DNA of 37,062 nucleotides from Betaproteobacteria bacterium RIFCSPLOWO2_12_FULL_68_19 (GTDB lineage: Bacteria > Pseudomonadota > Gammaproteobacteria > Burkholderiales > SG8-39). The stretch covers positions 1 to 37,062 of the forward strand of contig MERP01000043.1 of NCBI GenBank assembly GCA_001772055.1. Reading direction: 5' to 3'. Both the position numbers and the translations under genes were made by a program. This document shows, piece after piece, positions 25,349-35,097 of this stretch (positions are counted from its first letter, which is position 1; every line of letters begins with the position of its first letter). Below the pieces are notes generated by a model, which saw only the letters and a program-made list of their open reading frames with translations, did no database searches and had not been told where the DNA came from.

Positions 25349-26733
25349 AGCGAGACGACTTTCCCCGGGTTCATGAGGTTCTCGGGATCGAAGAGCCGCT
25401 TGATGTCGCGCATCACGTCGATGACGTCGTCGCCCAGCTCGGAGCGCATCGAGCCCTGCTTGCCCATGCCGATGCCGTGCTCGCCGGTGCAGGTGCCTTC
25501 CAGGCGCAGCGCGCGCTCGATCAGGCGCCGGTTGAACTCCTTGGCGAGCTCGGTCTCCTCGGGCTTGTTCGGGTCGACCAGGAACATGAGGTGGAAGTTG
25601 CCGTCGCCGACGTGGCCGAGCAGCGGCACCGGGGCGATGTAGCTCTTCACGTCCTCCATCGTCTCGCTCACGCACTCGGCGAGGCGCGAGATCGGCACGC
25701 ACACGTCGGTCGATATCGCGCGCGAGCCGGGCCGCAGCTGCAGGCAGGCGAAATAGGCGTTGTGGCGCGCGTCCCAGAGCTGGCTGCGCTCCTCCGCCCT
25801 GGTCGCCCAGACGAAGTCCTTGCCGCCGTTCTCGCGCGCGATCTCCTGCACCGCCTCGGCCTGCTCGACCACGCTCGCCTTGGTGCCGTGGAACTCGAAG
25901 AACAGCGTCGGCGCGACGCGATAGCTCGTCTTCTTGTACTTGTTGATCGCGTCGATGGTCTTGTCGCACACGATCTCGGAGCGCGCGATCGGGATGCCGG
26001 CCTGGATGGTCTGGATCACGGTGCGGGTGCAGCCGTCGACGCTGTCGAAGGCGCACATCGCCGCCGACATGGCCTCCTGCACCGGGTAGAGCCTGACGGT
26101 GACCTCGGTGATGATGCCGAGCGTGCCCTCCGAGCCGACGAACAGGCGCGTCAGGTCGTAGCCGGCGGCGGACTTCTTGGCGCGCCGCGAGGTCTGGATC
26201 ACGCGCCCGTCGGCGAGCACCACCTTCAAGGACAGCACGTTCTCGCGCATCGTGCCGTAGCGCACCGCGTTGGTGCCCGAGGCGCGCGTCGCGCTCATGC
26301 CGCCGATGGTCGCGTCGGCGCCCGGGTCGACGGGGAAGAACAGCCCCGTGTGCTTGATGAACTCGTTGAGCTGCTTGCGGGTCACGCCGGCCTCGACCAC
26401 CGCGTCGAGGTCCTCCTCGTGCACCGCGAGCACCTGGTTCATCTGCGACAGATCGATGCACACGCCGCCCTGCACCGCGAGGATGTGTCCCTCGAGCGAG
26501 GTGCCGACGCCGAACGGGATCATCGGCACGCGGTGGCGGCGGCAGATGTTCACGACGTCGCGCACTTCGTCCGTGCTTTTCACGAAAACAACTGCATCGG
26601 GAGGGGCGTAAGGGAAGTAGGACTCGTCCTTGCCGTGGTGCTCGCGCACCGCCGCCGAGGTCGAGACCCGCTCGCCGAGCAGCGCCCTGAGCTCCTCGAG
26701 CACCGAGCGGTCGAATTCGCGCGCCTTGTTCAT
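25345..26733 (-). CDS. FAD-linked oxidase, D-lactate/glycolate dehydrogenase (GlcD/Dld) type
   Basis: The 462-residue flavoprotein has an FAD_binding_4 domain (about 38-180; PFGVGTSLEGHILAV, DPGADATIGGMSATRASG, GSEGTLGIITEVTV) and an FAD-oxidase C-terminal domain (about 215-458; GHVGDGNFHLMFLVDP, GTCTGEHGIGMGK, FDPENLMNPGKV). This fits an electron-transfer D-2-hydroxyacid dehydrogenase such as cytochrome-linked D-lactate dehydrogenase; substrate cannot be settled. No glcE or glcF is nearby. No signal peptide is seen, so it is probably cytoplasmic, membrane-peripheral. ATG 26733 follows the DUF6494 stop by four bases. Confidence 0.93.
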   Translation of the reverse strand: MNKAREFDRSVLEELRALLGERVSTSAAVREHHGKDESYFPYAPPDAVVFVKSTDEVRDVVNICRRHRVPMIPFGVGTSLEGHILAVQGGVCIDLSQMNQVLAVHEEDLDAVVEAGVTRKQLNEFIKHTGLFFPVDPGADATIGGMSATRASGTNAVRYGTMRENVLSLKVVLADGRVIQTSRRAKKSAAGYDLTRLFVGSEGTLGIITEVTVRLYPVQEAMSAAMCAFDSVDGCTRTVIQTIQAGIPIARSEIVCDKTIDAINKYKKTSYRVAPTLFFEFHGTKASVVEQAEAVQEIARENGGKDFVWATRAEERSQLWDARHNAYFACLQLRPGSRAISTDVCVPISRLAECVSETMEDVKSYIAPVPLLGHVGDGNFHLMFLVDPNKPEETELAKEFNRRLIERALRLEGTCTGEHGIGMGKQGSMRSELGDDVIDVMRDIKRLFDPENLMNPGKVVSL

Positions 26734-26737
26734 GGCT

Positions 26738-26944
26738 TCATTTTAGTCTTATGTCGCCCTGGAACGGCACCTTGATGCCGAGCGAGGGGATCTCCAGGGT
26801 GACCAGCGCCGGGATGGTTTCATTCCCGGCAAGCTTTTTTTCCTGCAGCGCCTTCTGCACCGCCTGCTCGATCTCGCGCTGCGAGTTGACCCCGACCATC
26901 TTGAGGAACTTGCGGATGCTGAGGTTGAAGGTTTCCTGGTCCAT
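26738..26944 (-). CDS. DUF6494 family small protein
   Basis: The 68-residue protein starts MDQETFNLSIRKFLKMVGVNSQREIE, then a helical segment and a short strand-rich end (LVTLEIPSLGIKVPF). I recognise it as the small DUF6494 type; the function is unknown. I use ATG 26944, which has GGGAG upstream; the track's longer form starts inside pgi. The pgi stop lies two bases before this start, so it is cotranscribed with pgi and the flavoprotein gene. A lysine codon run gives an AT-rich patch near 26835. Confidence 0.82.
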   Translation of the reverse strand: MDQETFNLSIRKFLKMVGVNSQREIEQAVQKALQEKKLAGNETIPALVTLEIPSLGIKVPFQGDIRLK

Positions 26945-26946
26945 GG

Positions 26947-28353
26947 TTATCTCCCGGATAGCAATTTCCTGGCCATTTCCTTGCCGAGCTCCACGCCCCA
27001 CTGGTCGAAGCTGTTCAGGTTCCACAGCACGCCCTGCACGAACACCTTGTGCTCGTACAGCGCGATCAGCCTTCCCAGGTTCCTCGGGCTCAAGCCTTCA
27101 AGCAGCAAGATACTCGAAGGCCGGTTGCCCGGGTATTGCTTGTGCGCCGGCAGCGCCGGGTCGTCGGTGCCGAAAGCGAGCGCGTCGGCCTGGGCCCTCG
27201 CGTTGGCAGTTAGAAGTTCATTTGAAGAAATATCGATGAAGTCGACCGGCACGATCTGGGTCCCCTGGTGGAGCAGCTGGTGGAACGAGTGCTGGCTCAC
27301 TGTGCCCTCCATGCCCCACAGCACCGGCGCGGTCGCGTAGTCGACCAGGCGCCCCTCGCGGTCGACGCGCTTGCCGTTGGATTCCATCTCGAGCTGCTGC
27401 AGGTAGGAGGGAAACAGGCGCAGCGCGTTCGAGTAGGGCAGCACCGCGTGGGTCGCCGCGCCGAGGAAGTTCGCGTTCCACACGCCGGCGAGCGCCATCA
27501 GCACCGGGACGTTCTTCTCGAGCGGCGCCTCGCGGAAGTGCTCGTCGATATCCTTCGCACCGGACAGGAGCTCGTCAAAGCCCTGGACGCCGATGGCGCA
27601 CATGGCGGCGAAGCCGACCGCAGACCAGACCGAGAAGCGCCCGCCGACCCAGTCCCACATCGGCAGGATTTCGTCGGCGCCGAATTTTCTGGCGGCTTCG
27701 ACGTTGGAGGTGACTGCCATGAATTTCCTGCCTCCCCATCGCTTGGCCGCCTCGGCGTTCGCCATCGTCTCCTGCGTGGTGAAGGTCTTCGAGACCACGA
27801 CGAAGAGCGTCCCGGCCGGATCGGCGCCTTCGAGCGCGCGCTCCAGGTCGCGCGGGTCGACGTTGGCGGCGAAGCGCACTTCGAGCGTGCCGTCGCCGAG
27901 CGCGTCGGCGACGAGCCGCGGCCCGAGGTCGGAGCCGCCGGTGCCCAGGTTCACGATTGTCCGGTACTTGCGGGTCTGGCGGAGCCGGCCGGCAAGATCC
28001 TTCATCCTGGAAAGTGCTTCCTTCACTTCAGCCGGAGCCTCGGGTCCCGCCCGCAGCGCGCTGTGCCAGGCGGCGCGATCCTCGGTCGAATTCACCTTCT
28101 TGCCCGAAAGCAGCGCTTCTCGCCACTCGGGGAGCCCGCGCTCGCTGGCGAGGTGGCAGAGCAGCCTCAATGTCATGGCGCCGAGGCGCTGGCGCGAGTA
28201 GTCGAGGCGCACGCCCGGCGCCTGGGCGACGAACTGCACGCTGCGCGCGACGTCGTGCGCGAACAGCTCGCGCAGGTGCACGCTCTTCCAGCTCTCGGCG
28301 TGCGTCGCGAGCTGCGACCAGGCCTTGCATTCGGTGGGCGGCATCGTGTTCAT
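26947..28353 (-). CDS. pgi: Glucose-6-phosphate isomerase
   Basis: Pgi interconverts glucose-6-phosphate and fructose-6-phosphate in glycolysis and gluconeogenesis. The 468-residue protein has VNLGTGGSDLGP, SKTFTTQETMANA, DWVGGRFSVWSAVG, MESNGK with the catalytic Glu, SFHQLLHQGT with the catalytic His, and FDQWGVELGK with the catalytic Lys. It is about 80 residues shorter than E. coli Pgi, with loops missing and the C-terminal arm that follows GVELGK cut to ten residues. Catalytic residues are all present, so it is probably active. ATG 28353 overlaps the upstream glycosyltransferase stop (ATGA). Confidence 0.96.
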   Translation of the reverse strand: MNTMPPTECKAWSQLATHAESWKSVHLRELFAHDVARSVQFVAQAPGVRLDYSRQRLGAMTLRLLCHLASERGLPEWREALLSGKKVNSTEDRAAWHSALRAGPEAPAEVKEALSRMKDLAGRLRQTRKYRTIVNLGTGGSDLGPRLVADALGDGTLEVRFAANVDPRDLERALEGADPAGTLFVVVSKTFTTQETMANAEAAKRWGGRKFMAVTSNVEAARKFGADEILPMWDWVGGRFSVWSAVGFAAMCAIGVQGFDELLSGAKDIDEHFREAPLEKNVPVLMALAGVWNANFLGAATHAVLPYSNALRLFPSYLQQLEMESNGKRVDREGRLVDYATAPVLWGMEGTVSQHSFHQLLHQGTQIVPVDFIDISSNELLTANARAQADALAFGTDDPALPAHKQYPGNRPSSILLLEGLSPRNLGRLIALYEHKVFVQGVLWNLNSFDQWGVELGKEMARKLLSGR

Positions 28354-29987
28354 TTGTCCGCGGCGTACAGGCGGTAGCGCTCGGAGCGGTCGCCGGGACG
28401 GCCCACGTCGGCGAGCTTGCTCCAGCCGGCGCCCGGGGCATCGAACTCGTCGCGCGGCCTGCCCTGCACCAGCATGAGGGGGCAGTCTCGCGGCCGCAGC
28501 GCGTCGAAGGGCACGGTGCGAATTCCCGCGTGGTAATCGAGCGCCGCGGACTGCGTCACGCCGAGCGACTTGCCCGAGATGCAGCGCGCGTCCGCCGGGA
28601 TCTTCGAGCGCAGCTGCAGCGCGACCGGGCGGTAGCTCTTCTGGTAGTCGGCCCAGGGCATCAGCAGCATGGCGAAGCTGCCCCAGAGCAGCACGATGCC
28701 GCTCGCCCAGCGCAGCAGGCTGCGCAGCGGCGAGGCCGCGGCGTAGAAAACGACGTAGAGCCAGCCCAGGGCGAGGGCGAGAGCGAAGAGAAACGGCAGG
28801 AGCTCGAACTGCGGCACGAAGCCCGGGGCGGTCTTGGCGAAGTTGTGGGCGATCTTGGGCGGCACGCCGGTCATCATCGCGACGTAGCCCAGCCAGATCA
28901 GCGCGGCGAAGAACGCGAAGGCGAGCACGCCGAACCAGTCGAGCGCAGCCGCGGCGCCGCGCCGCAGGCCGTGCACGCCCTGGGCGGCGAGCAGCGCGAG
29001 CGGCGCGAGGGCGGGGATGAGGTTCACGTCGCGCGCGTCGCCCCAGACGGAGAAGCCGCCGAGCATCAGCAGCGTCGCGCAGGCCGGCACGAAGAGGCGC
29101 GGCTCGCGCCAGGCGCCGCGCAGCGACCACGCCGCCCAGAGCGCGAGCGGCCACGCCGGCCAGGCGAACCAGCTGCCGATCGACACGAGCGAGCGCAGGT
29201 CGGAGAGCGGCTCGCCCTGCGGCTGCCAGGCGATCCCCCACCACTCGAGGAAGGCATGCGGCGAGTCGAGCGCCAGCGCGAGCGGCCAGGAGAGCCCGAC
29301 CAGCAGCAAGGCGACCAGCGCGGAAACGAGGAACGCGGCGCCGCGGCGCTGGCGCCATTGGGGCGAGACGAAGGCGCCGGCGAGGCTCGCGGCCGCCAGC
29401 GCGCCGGGCGCGACCCAGGAGGAAGAGAGGAAGGCGAGCCCGAGCGCCGCGCCGAACGCGACGCCCGCCGACACCGGCCGGCGGATGGCGTACGGCAGCG
29501 CCGCGAGCGCGGCGCAGATGGCGGCGAGCGAGGCGAGCTCGGGAAGCGCCTCGTGCGCGTGCACTATCAGGCCCACCGAGCCGAGCAGCAGCAGCACCGC
29601 GGCAGCCGCGACGCTGCGGCCCTGCTCGGCCGGCGCCCAGCGGCGCGCCGCGGCGTACAGCATCCAGAAGGCAAGGAACATGAAGGCGCCGCTCGCGAGG
29701 CGCGCGGCGGCATGGAACTCGAGGAGCGGGCGCAGCGCGGCGCCGAAGCCGAGCGCCACCCAGTGGAAGAGCGGCGGGTCCTGCAGCCACGGCAGCCCGG
29801 CGACGCGCGGCACCAGCAGCTCGCCGCTCGCCGCCATGCCGTGCACGATGCCCAGGCCGATCGCGTCGTGCGATTTCCACGGATCGTGGCCGGCGAGCCC
29901 GGGCAGCACGAACAGCGCCGCGACCAGCGCGAGCGCGCCCGAGGGCAACGCAAGCCCGAGGCGCGGCAGCGTCAGCCGGGGCAGCAT
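28350..29987 (-). CDS. Glycosyltransferase family 39 / ArnT-like membrane protein
   Basis: The 545-residue protein has about ten to twelve hydrophobic segments in the first 450 residues and a soluble C-terminal tail of about 90. The first loop carries AGHDPWKSHDA, like the Asp-containing motif of GT-C enzymes of the PMT/ArnT family, which move sugars from polyprenyl-phosphate donors to lipid A, proteins or glycans at the periplasmic side. Acceptor and donor cannot be read from the sequence. ATG 29987 lies ten bases after the rpmE2 stop, and its own stop overlaps pgi. Placement with pgi suggests sugar supply, as inference. Confidence 0.85.
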   Translation of the reverse strand: MLPRLTLPRLGLALPSGALALVAALFVLPGLAGHDPWKSHDAIGLGIVHGMAASGELLVPRVAGLPWLQDPPLFHWVALGFGAALRPLLEFHAAARLASGAFMFLAFWMLYAAARRWAPAEQGRSVAAAAVLLLLGSVGLIVHAHEALPELASLAAICAALAALPYAIRRPVSAGVAFGAALGLAFLSSSWVAPGALAAASLAGAFVSPQWRQRRGAAFLVSALVALLLVGLSWPLALALDSPHAFLEWWGIAWQPQGEPLSDLRSLVSIGSWFAWPAWPLALWAAWSLRGAWREPRLFVPACATLLMLGGFSVWGDARDVNLIPALAPLALLAAQGVHGLRRGAAAALDWFGVLAFAFFAALIWLGYVAMMTGVPPKIAHNFAKTAPGFVPQFELLPFLFALALALGWLYVVFYAAASPLRSLLRWASGIVLLWGSFAMLLMPWADYQKSYRPVALQLRSKIPADARCISGKSLGVTQSAALDYHAGIRTVPFDALRPRDCPLMLVQGRPRDEFDAPGAGWSKLADVGRPGDRSERYRLYAADK

Positions 29988-29997
29988 GCCCCGCGGT

Positions 29998-30255
29998 CTA
30001 CTTCGCCTTCTTGCTGTAGCGGCGCCTGAACTTCTCGACCCGGCCGGCGGTATCGACGATCTTCTGCTTGCCGGTGTAGTACGAGTGCGACTCGGAGGAC
30101 ACCTCGACCTTGACGACCGGGTACTCCTTGCCGTCGGTCCACTTCATGGTCTCGCGGCCCTTGGTGTCGATCGCCGAGCGCGTGAGGAAGGAGTGATTGG
30201 CGCTGGTGTCGAGGAAGATCACCGGCCGGTATTCGGGATGGATGCCAGGTTTCAT
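29998..30255 (-). CDS. rpmE2: 50S ribosomal protein L31 type B (zinc-independent)
   Basis: The 85-residue protein starts [16 protein letters not shown] and contains [21 protein letters not shown] and a basic tail. It is the C-minus (type B) form because the CxxC zinc ligands of type A are absent. In many bacteria this paralogue replaces zinc-bound L31 when zinc is short; here it may be the only copy. No Zur box is evident in the 53 bases upstream, but TATAAT is present. It heads the operon rpmE2-GT39-pgi-DUF6494-dld-ridA. Confidence 0.95.
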   Translation of the reverse strand: MKPGIHPEYRPVIFLDTSANHSFLTRSAIDTKGRETMKWTDGKEYPVVKVEVSSESHSYYTGKQKIVDTAGRVEKFRRRYSKKAK

Positions 30256-30281
30256 GTCGCGGTCTGCCCTTCGAGAGGGGG

Positions 30282-30291
30282 CGGATTATAC
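30282..30291 (-). promoter_or_regulatory. -10 element of rpmE2 promoter
   Basis: On the minus strand GTATAATCC carries a perfect TATAAT about 30 bases before the rpmE2 ATG. A matching -35 is not clear. It lies in the 53-base gap after the DUF58 gene, marking the start of a new transcription unit. Confidence 0.5.
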
Positions 30292-30308
30292 AAGAAAATC
30301 AAAGGCTC

Positions 30309-31616
30309 CTACAGCCGCCCGCCGCGCTTGAGCTCGAGATAGCGGTTCACCAGGGCGATCGGCAGGCGCTCGGGCTCCACGTCGAGGGTGATCACGCCGG
30401 CGGCGCCGATGCGCCGGAAGATGCGGCCGCGCTGGACGAGGTAGTCGGCCGCGGCGGCGTGGGTCACGGCGCGGTCGAAGCTGTCGACCCTGGCCGAGAG
30501 CGCGCGCCCGAGGATCGCCTCGCGCAGCGACGCCAGCACCACCAGGTGCCGGGTGCGCAGCAGGTCGAGCGCGGGCATCAGCCCGTCGTCGTCCTCGTCG
30601 CGCAGGTTGGTGAGCAGGATCACCAGCGCGCGGCGCCGCACGCGCGTCATGATCTCGCGCGCCGCCTGCTGGTAGTCGGGGACGGCGAGGGTCGGCTCGA
30701 TGTCGTAGGCCCGGTTCAGGATCGCGTGCACCGCCGCGAGCGACTTGCGCGGCTCGCTGTAGCGGCTGACGCCCCCCATGGTGAGCATGCCGACCGCGTC
30801 GCCCTGACGCGCCGCGACGTGCGCGAGCAGCAGGGCCGCGTTGAGCGTATGGTCGAAGTGCGAGAGCTCGTCGTCTTTCGATGCCATGCGCCGCCCGCAG
30901 TCGATCACCAGCAGCACGCGCTGGTCCTTCTCGTCCTCGTACTCGCGCGCGATCAGCCGCGCGGTGCGCGCGGTCGCCTTCCAGTCGATGGCGCGCTGCG
31001 AGTCGCCCTCCCGGTACTCGCGCAGCTGGTGGAACTCCATGCCCTCGCCGCGCCGGCGCACCTGCAGCACGCCGATCTGCGACAGGCGGTTGTCGGTCGC
31101 AAGCAGCGAGTAGCGCGCGAGCGCGCGGAAGTTCGGGTAGACGCGCACCGCCGTGCTTTCACCGGAAAGTCTTTTTATCTGCCAAAGGCCCAACGGCGAG
31201 AAAACCCTGAGCTCTGCACTCGCGAAGCGCGCCTCGCCGCGCGCCACCGGCCGCGCCTGGTAGCCGAGCTCGACCCACTCGCGCGGCCCGAGCGCGAGCG
31301 GCCGCGGCAGGCCCTCGCATTCGAAGCTCGCCGGATGGTGGTCGTGCACCTCGCAGCGCAGCCGCGCGCCGGAGCGGTTCGCGACCCGCAGCGCCACCTC
31401 GACCGGGACGCCGAGGGCGAGCGACGCGGCGATGCGCCGCTCGAGCGCCGGCGCGGGCGTGCGCAGCGCGCTCGCCAGGTCGAGCGCCGCGAGCAGCGCC
31501 AGCGCCCCCGCCAGCGCCGCCCATTGCAGCTGGAACTGCGGCATGATCGACACCGCGATGGCGAGCGCCGTGACGCCGGCGAGCAGCCACAGGAGCCGTG
31601 TGGAAGGCAGGAACAA
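30309..31616 (-). CDS. DUF58 domain protein (VWA-like partner of MoxR)
   Basis: The 435-residue protein has two N-terminal membrane helices (about 7-24 and 30-48), an Ig-like middle part, and the DUF58 signature FHQLREYREGDSQRAIDWK with a VWA-like domain (about 230-400) containing LLVIDCGRRMAS, where the usual DxSxS metal site is DCGRR. DUF58 proteins are typical partners of MoxR ATPases; their common function is not established. TTG 31616 is three bases after the moxR stop, and an in-frame stop precedes it, so no earlier start is possible. The codon patch near 31155-31210 is AT-rich. Confidence 0.9.
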   Translation of the reverse strand: MFLPSTRLLWLLAGVTALAIAVSIMPQFQLQWAALAGALALLAALDLASALRTPAPALERRIAASLALGVPVEVALRVANRSGARLRCEVHDHHPASFECEGLPRPLALGPREWVELGYQARPVARGEARFASAELRVFSPLGLWQIKRLSGESTAVRVYPNFRALARYSLLATDNRLSQIGVLQVRRRGEGMEFHQLREYREGDSQRAIDWKATARTARLIAREYEDEKDQRVLLVIDCGRRMASKDDELSHFDHTLNAALLLAHVAARQGDAVGMLTMGGVSRYSEPRKSLAAVHAILNRAYDIEPTLAVPDYQQAAREIMTRVRRRALVILLTNLRDEDDDGLMPALDLLRTRHLVVLASLREAILGRALSARVDSFDRAVTHAAAADYLVQRGRIFRRIGAAGVITLDVEPERLPIALVNRYLELKRGGRL

Positions 31617-31619
31617 GGT

Positions 31620-32587
<968 letters not shown>

Positions 32588-32591
<4 letters not shown>

Positions 32592-33688
32592 TTGTCGCCT
32601 TTCTCCAAAGCACTGTGGATCCGCTGGGCGTGCTGCGTGACGCGGATGAAGTCCGCGCCGCGCATCGCGCCGCCGGCGCCGATGAATCGAGTTGCATCTT
32701 CGTTAGAGATTTGTATTAAAGAAGCCAGGCGCGCGGCGCGCTCCGCCTGCGGCGCGACGGCGAAATCGGGCTGGGCGCGCGCGATGCGCCGCAGCGCGGC
32801 GTCGCGCGCCGCCGTCACCAGGCGCGCGCGCAGGCCGTTCGCCCAGAAATAGCGGCCGCTCGCGCGCAGGTGGTCGAGCAGGCGCCGGCGCGCGGGCGGC
32901 GCGTCCGGCGCCACCGGGCCGAAGCGCGGCGCGATGCGCCACAGCCATGCGGCGAGGAGCAGAGCGCCGGCGGCGAGCGCGGGCAGGGCGTGGGAGACGA
33001 GAAAGCCCCAGAGCGAAAGCCGCTCGGGGCGGAAGAACACGCGCAGCTCCTGCGCCGGCGTAGCCTCGAGCAGGGCCCACAGGAACGCGGCGTGGTCGTG
33101 CTGCCCGATCAGTCCGTTGCGGGCGAAGTGAAGGCTCGTCGCCACCGTCACCATGCCCTTGCCGCGCTCGAACGAGTAGAGCTTGTCGCCCGCGCGCAGG
33201 CGCGCCGCGGCGTCCCCGCGCTTGAGCGCGGCGGCATCGGGAAAAGTCACGGCGAGCTTGCGGCCCCGCACTTCGACCGCGAGGGGCTTCTGGGGCACCT
33301 TCCCCGATTCGCGCGCGACCGCGAGCGCGTCGAACAGCGGGTCGCCCACGCCGGGGTATTCCGCCTCGGCCACGAGGTGCCCGCCGGCCGCGACCCAGGC
33401 GAGGATGCGCGTCACTCGCGCCGGCTCGAGCGCCTGCCTGCGGTTCGGCATCAGCAGCACGCCGCCGGGCTCGAGCGCGTCGAGCTCGGGCAGCGAGCGC
33501 AGCTCCCGGGCGGAGAGCCCCATGCGCTCGGCGAAGCGCTCGGCGGCGAGGAACTGGCGCAGCCGCGCCTCGCCGGAAGGCCCGACCCATTCCCTGGCCG
33601 GCACGCGCTCGTAGGCGGAGAGAAACCAGAGCACGCCGAGCGTCGCCGCGGCGAGCACGCCGGCCGCGACCAGCAGCCGCCCCTTCAT
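32588..33688 (-). CDS. DUF4350 domain protein
   Basis: The 366-residue protein has a signal-anchor helix (about 5-22), a periplasmic domain of DUF4350 type (about 38-225; LPELDALEPGGVLLMPNRRQ, WVAAGGHLVAEAEYP, resembling a glutamine amidotransferase-like fold), a second membrane helix (about 240-258) and a cytoplasmic helical tail of about 100 residues. The order suggests it links outside and inside of the membrane. Function unknown. ATG 33688 overlaps the DUF4129 stop. AT-rich codons occur near 32690-32725. Confidence 0.88.
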
Positions 33689-35097
33689 GCCGCGAACCCC
33701 CGGTAGTCCTGCGCCAGGCGCTCGACCTCGGAGCGCCCCGGATCGCGGCGCGCATAAGCGCACTGGCGCCAGAGCTCGATCAGCTGTTTCATGTACGGAT
33801 TCTTTTCCTGGGGGGAAAGGGCGAGCACTTCGGCCTCGGTGTGGCTCGCGAGCAGCCTCACGCCGCGGCGGTGCACGAGCTCCGAGAGCGCGCCGCGGTA
33901 AAGGAGCCCGAGCGCCTCGCGCAGCTTGCCTTCGGCGGCGAGCGCGCCGGCCGCGGCGGCGACGTCGGCCGGCAGCGTCTCGGGCGCGAGCTCCATGCCG
34001 AAGAGCGACGCGGGAGGGCGGTAGGGCTCCGCCGGCGGCGCGCTCCCGCGCGGCAGCAGGCGCGCCGCCCACCACAGCGCGTAGGCGAGCGCGGCCGCGG
34101 CGGCGACCCAGAGCGCCACCCGCGCGGCGTTGGCGAGGGCATAACCGAGCGCCCCCAGCCAGGAGAGGTCCGGGCCCTCTTTGGGCTCGGCAGGATTGCG
34201 CGCGCGCCATTGCGTCGTGTCGCGCTGGTGCGGGAACTCGGGGGCTTTCAGCACTTCCGCGATTTCCCGCTTGGGATCCTTCTGTGCATAGGAAGAAGAG
34301 GGATGGAATGCAATGAGGAGCGCCATCAGCACTCCTGCTGCGATCGCCGCATGCCGCTCGGCGATCTTGCGCAGCGCCACCTCGATGTCCCAGCCTTCGA
34401 GCACGCTGCGGCGGTTGAGGTAGAGCGCGAACCCGGCGGCGACGTAGAAGGGCTCGAGCAGCGCCACCGCGCCGGCATAGGCGAGCGCGTCGTCCCAGGT
34501 CCAGAAGTCGCCGTCGAACAGCGCCTCGAAAAAGTCCCTTCCTTCGCTCGACTTCGCCGGCAGCAGGAGCTCGGTCAGCATGCCCAGGGACAGGTACAGC
34601 ACCAGCCACTCGAACGCGAGGCACACGAGCGTGAGCCACACCGCGTAGCCGTGCACGCGGCGCCCGAGCCCGCTCCTGCGCTCGCGGGCGGAGCCGCCGC
34701 GCTGGCCCTCGAGCTGGCGCACCGGCAGGTAGAACGAGCGCGCCATGTCCGGCCACGGGCGCAGTAGCAGATAGCCGAGCAGCCCGGTGCGCAGCCACTG
34801 CCCCGCCGAGGCGAGCACCGCGCGCGTGCCCTGCAGCTCGCCGAACACCGCGCGCGAAAGCACGTGCAGCACCACGCGGTCGTCGAGCGGCTTGAGCCAC
34901 CAGACGATGAGCAGCGCGAGCCACGGCTTTTGCACCGCCCACGCGAGCGCGAATGCGACCGCGGCGATCGCGCCGCTCACGATCAGGTGCGGCGCGTAGA
35001 CGCGCCGCCACCAGCGCTGCAGCATGGCGAGGCCGAGGTCCATCGCCTCCCAGGGCGAGCGCCGGCGCAGCGCGATCGCGATGTCAGCCGGCTGCAC
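33685..35097 (-). CDS. DUF4129 domain membrane protein
   Basis: The 470-residue protein has about six membrane segments: several in the first 270 residues, one near 275-290, and another near 340-360. Between these last two is a short periplasmic loop (SSSYAQKDPKRE and following). A C-terminal DUF4129 domain (about 395-465; LREALGLLYRGALSEL, TEAEVLAL) follows. DUF4129 is often fused to or beside transglutaminase-like proteins; none is here. The track start extends back into the SpoIIM-like gene; I prefer GTG 35097, which overlaps that gene by 14 bases. Function unknown. Confidence 0.85.
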   Translation of the reverse strand: MQPADIAIALRRRSPWEAMDLGLAMLQRWWRRVYAPHLIVSGAIAAVAFALAWAVQKPWLALLIVWWLKPLDDRVVLHVLSRAVFGELQGTRAVLASAGQWLRTGLLGYLLLRPWPDMARSFYLPVRQLEGQRGGSARERRSGLGRRVHGYAVWLTLVCLAFEWLVLYLSLGMLTELLLPAKSSEGRDFFEALFDGDFWTWDDALAYAGAVALLEPFYVAAGFALYLNRRSVLEGWDIEVALRKIAERHAAIAAGVLMALLIAFHPSSSYAQKDPKREIAEVLKAPEFPHQRDTTQWRARNPAEPKEGPDLSWLGALGYALANAARVALWVAAAAALAYALWWAARLLPRGSAPPAEPYRPPASLFGMELAPETLPADVAAAAGALAAEGKLREALGLLYRGALSELVHRRGVRLLASHTEAEVLALSPQEKNPYMKQLIELWRQCAYARRDPGRSEVERLAQDYRGFAA

